Assembly (NCBI GenBank): GCA_035340095.1
Contig: DAORGN010000118.1
Coordinates: 1-15,601, forward strand
From: JAEUKA01 sp035340095
GTDB lineage: Bacteria > Myxococcota_A > Polyangia > Palsa-1104 > JAEUJZ01
Direction: 5' to 3'
Length of the DNA: 15,601 bases
Part shown: positions 13,606 to 15,601 of the stretch, piece by piece
Numbering within the stretch: the stretch's first letter is position 1
How the letters are laid out: every line of letters begins with the position of its first letter
Notes under the pieces: generated by a model
Databases searched by the model: none
What the model saw: the letters and a program-made list of their open reading frames with translations, nothing else
What the model was told of the DNA's origin: nothing
Made by a program: the position numbers and the translations under genes

Positions 13606-14328
13606 ATGGCTCACGTTCTGATTCCGCTTCCTGATACTGATTTTGATGTCACGGAAGTCGCCGTTCCGTGGCGATTGCTCACCCGCAAAGGACATCGCGT
13701 AAGCTTTGCGACCGAGCATGGTGACAAACCCCCGAGCGCCGATCCACTGCTTCTGTCCGGCGTTCTGTTTGGCAAGCTCGGTGCAGAACCAGAACCCAAG
13801 TCGTTCTATGCCGAGATGATCGCATCGCCGGAATTTCGCGCACCGCTCGCTTGGGAATCGCTCAATATGAATCATTTTGAAGGACTCATATTGCCAGGCG
13901 GACATGCCCCTGGAATGCGTCAGTATTTGGGCAGCGAAGTCGTTCAGCAAAAAATCCGTGACTTCTTTTTGTTGAAACGCCCCGTCGGTGCGATCTGTCA
14001 TGGCGTTCTGGTGGCGGCGCGGGCCGGCGTGCTTAAAGGCCACAAAACCACCTGCTTGCCGATGTATATGGAGCGTCTTGCATACTTCATATCGGCGTGG
14101 AAGCTCGGTACATACTATCGAACCTATCCCGCCTACGTCGAAGAGGAAGTCAGGGCCGGTCTTTCGTCGCCAAGTGACTTTGTGCGCGGACCCATCACGC
14201 TGAGCGAGCGCGGCACGCAGGAAAACGATGCGCCAGCTTTTGTGGTCGAAAGCGACTATTACGTATCGGCACGATGGCCTGGGGACGCCTATCTGTTTGC
14301 GAAAAAATTCATCGAAAGACTGCCGTAA
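13606..14328 (+). CDS. DJ-1/PfpI family (class I glutamine amidotransferase-like) protein
   Basis: 240 residues, cytoplasmic, no signal peptide. The DJ-1/PfpI core is clear: conserved glutamate E17 (DVTEVAVPW), the GGHAPGMRQYL segment (98-108), and nucleophile elbow AICHG with C131 and H132. The family includes the glyoxalases/chaperones of the Hsp31 group, deglycase-claimed proteins and peptidases. A segment between strands (residues ~45-90, LLLSGVLFGKLG to LAWESLNMNH) resembles the cap region of the larger members, consistent with its 240-residue length compared with ~170-190 in minimal members. The ATG is 2 nt after the ABC exporter stop codon, and AGGGG lies 11 nt upstream within that gene, so the two are probably coupled. 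Role is possibly detoxification of a reactive aldehyde alongside export; that part is inference. Confidence 0.88.
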   Translation: MAHVLIPLPDTDFDVTEVAVPWRLLTRKGHRVSFATEHGDKPPSADPLLLSGVLFGKLGAEPEPKSFYAEMIASPEFRAPLAWESLNMNHFEGLILPGGHAPGMRQYLGSEVVQQKIRDFFLLKRPVGAICHGVLVAARAGVLKGHKTTCLPMYMERLAYFISAWKLGTYYRTYPAYVEEEVRAGLSSPSDFVRGPITLSERGTQENDAPAFVVESDYYVSARWPGDAYLFAKKFIERLP

Positions 14329-14340
14329 CGCCCTGCCCGC

Positions 14341-14811
14341 CTACCACAGCATTGGCTTTTTCACCATCACAACCACCGTCGCCATGGCCGCCAAAAAGGC
14401 CGGGATTCCCAGCAGCGCCCACAGCTTGAATGCCTGCAAATATTCTGGCGGAAGGGGCTGATTTTGGCCTAGCGCTTGCGCCGACAGATTGCGCATTCGG
14501 ATCTGAAGAAACGCAGCCCAAAGCCACGCAAGGCCCGCCACCATCCACAGCGCAAACGCGGTCACAACCCACGATGTCGCAAGCGGCAGTTGGAGCTTTA
14601 ACACCATGGTAAGTCCCGTCGCTGGCATGACGATTCCGGAGCTTACTGTGAACAGCCAATCGGCGATGACAATTTCGCGATCGAAAAAAGCAATGACGCG
14701 CAGATCACCACTTCGGAAGGCCCGCAACTTGTAGTACGCGCTGCCGATTCCGGTGCCCAGATACAGCATCGCAAACAGCACATGAAACGACTTTAGGACA
14801 AACCACCACAC
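14341..14811 (-). CDS. DUF2269-family integral membrane protein
   Basis: 156 residues with four hydrophobic helices: 3-24 (WFVLKSFHVLFAMLYLGTGIGS), ~46-70, ~78-104 and ~131-152. The first helix with H10 and the GTGIGSAYYK turn is the DUF2269 signature, a family of unknown function. Start is GTG 14811, supported by GAGGAA ending 3 nt upstream. It overlaps the 3' end of the upstream DoxX-like gene by 19 nt, so translation is coupled. DUF2269 genes are commonly found next to DoxX-like or SDR-DoxX-fusion genes, as here. The C-terminus is short and basic (MVKKPMLW). Its gene ends 12 bp from the convergent DJ-1 gene. Confidence 0.82.
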   Translation of the reverse strand: MWWFVLKSFHVLFAMLYLGTGIGSAYYKLRAFRSGDLRVIAFFDREIVIADWLFTVSSGIVMPATGLTMVLKLQLPLATSWVVTAFALWMVAGLAWLWAAFLQIRMRNLSAQALGQNQPLPPEYLQAFKLWALLGIPAFLAAMATVVVMVKKPMLW

Positions 14812-15575
14812 TGCTTCCTCACCACCAGTGTTCCGACGAAGATCGGCAGGTTTTTGCTAAACGGACCGAAGGGATGAACGTACAGACTGGGTTCCAAAAA
14901 ACCCACCAACAGCGGCAACAGCAAAAGCGCCCCAGCCTGCAGAAGCAGCAAAAGCCGCAGCCATTTTCCGGACAGCACAAGCGCAAGCACTGCAGACAGA
15001 ATCTGCGCCACACCCATCGCACCGACGAGGATGGAGGGCGATATCTGTTCGATTCCGATTCGCGGAACCATCTGAAGTTCGATCTGCTGCTGAAACAGAA
15101 GTTTGGGAAACAGACCTTCGGTCAGCCACACCACCGCCATTCCGATCCGCAAATATCGTTTCGCCAGATCCGTCCACGACCCATGTTTTTCGACGAGAAA
15201 CAGCACGTACAGCACGCACAAAAACTGTAAGTTTTTCGACAGCATGCCAAACGGACTGGCCAACAGCAGCGGCTCTTTCAGCGCCAAGATCAGCGAAAAC
15301 GACAGCACCAGCGCAGCCTGAAGCGACACAAGCCAGCGCACAGGCCGAACGACAAGCACCACGATTCCCAGCCCAAGCTCCGCCGCGCACGTCAGATACA
15401 TCAGCAGCGAAGGGAGAGAAAGCGCATGCAAGTAGGAATCACCGACCAAGCGGTAATACGGATGCAGAACCGCAAGCGCCGTCCAGATCCACACCGCCGA
15501 AAGCGACGCCCGCAGCCAAGTCTCTGCCCGCTGCGGATCAACAGAAGCCAAAGGAAACAGGCTCGCAAACACCAA
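14793..15575 (-). CDS. DoxX-like membrane protein with two tandem modules (5' end uncertain)
   Basis: About 260 residues with roughly eight hydrophobic helices in two similar halves. Half 1 (~residues 20-135) ends PFGMLSKNLQFLCVLYVLFLVEK. Half 2 (~145-260) ends PFGPFSKNLPIFVGTLVVRK. The shared PFG-x-x-SKNL motif before the last helix and the LR-x-x-x-x-A/V-V-W opening of each half show an internal duplication of a four-helix DoxX-type module. DoxX proteins sit in the inner membrane; functions are varied and often unproven (quinone or thiosulfate oxidation, redox partners). No ATG fits: TTG 15575 or GTG 15572 are candidates, with only a weak GGTAAGA upstream. No stop codon occurs between 15575 and the right edge, so the true start may lie outside the window, possibly in a fusion with an SDR domain as in some relatives. 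The visible codons there do not look SDR-like. Confidence 0.78.
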   Translation of the reverse strand: MVFASLFPLASVDPQRAETWLRASLSAVWIWTALAVLHPYYRLVGDSYLHALSLPSLLMYLTCAAELGLGIVVLVVRPVRWLVSLQAALVLSFSLILALKEPLLLASPFGMLSKNLQFLCVLYVLFLVEKHGSWTDLAKRYLRIGMAVVWLTEGLFPKLLFQQQIELQMVPRIGIEQISPSILVGAMGVAQILSAVLALVLSGKWLRLLLLLQAGALLLLPLLVGFLEPSLYVHPFGPFSKNLPIFVGTLVVRKQCGGLS

Positions 15576-15601
15576 CGTAATCTTACCGCAAAAACAGGCG
15601 G

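Noticed and set aside
1..15601. CRISPR array, rRNA, tRNA, riboswitch
   Set aside because: No regularly spaced short repeats outside the protein-coding FG-GAP array, and no recognisable tRNA, rRNA or riboswitch core found by reading both strands.

Overview
The window is a GC-rich (by eye), gene-dense stretch of a Gram-negative bacterial chromosome. Lipoproteins, predicted outer-membrane barrels, a DsbD-type reductant conduit, PhoH and GlmU all fit a cell with two membranes. The mix of FG-GAP/VCBS repeats, a cysteine-rich lipoprotein and a class III adenylate cyclase resembles Myxococcota or other former Deltaproteobacteria. That placement is an impression from gene content; no marker gene here settles it. 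I see no rRNA, tRNA, CRISPR, transposase or integrase, and no gene-free stretch longer than about 205 bp.

Layout. 1-584 (+): C-terminal end of a secreted FG-GAP/VCBS repeat protein with an exact 147-bp (49-residue) repeat period. 684-1955 (-): membrane-bound class III adenylate cyclase with all expected catalytic residues. 2159-3403 (+): YihY/BrkB-family membrane protein with a C-terminal winged-helix-like extension. 3400-3762 (-): small MORN-like lipoprotein. 3875-4420, 4550-4972 and 4963-5628 (+): an envelope cluster of predicted barrel, cysteine-rich lipoprotein and second predicted barrel, the last two overlapping. 5655-6671 (+): PhoH-family ATPase. 6737-8059 and 8065-8493 (+): short DsbD-like thiol:disulfide interchange protein followed at once by a small protein of unknown function. 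11670-8515 (-): a three-gene run of a CCA-transferase-like HD protein lacking the catalytic head, glmU, and a protein with an N-terminal cysteine cluster. 11783-14328 (+): ABC exporter (fused TMD-NBD) and DJ-1/PfpI-family protein, 2 nt apart. 15575-14341 (-): a two-module DoxX-like membrane protein overlapping a DUF2269-like membrane protein.

Most of this is ordinary accessory and housekeeping content. The most unusual signal is a perfect 41-bp direct repeat (549-589 and 2111-2151) bracketing the adenylate cyclase. The first copy is the last 36 bp of the FG-GAP gene plus 5 bp. The second lies 7 bp before the yihY-like start. Collapsing the two copies removes exactly 1562 bp and leaves the FG-GAP stop codon 12 nt from the yihY-like GTG start, on the same strand. 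This looks like the footprint of a cyclase segment inserted at the 3' end of a gene with the gene end regenerated, although no recombinase is present to explain it.
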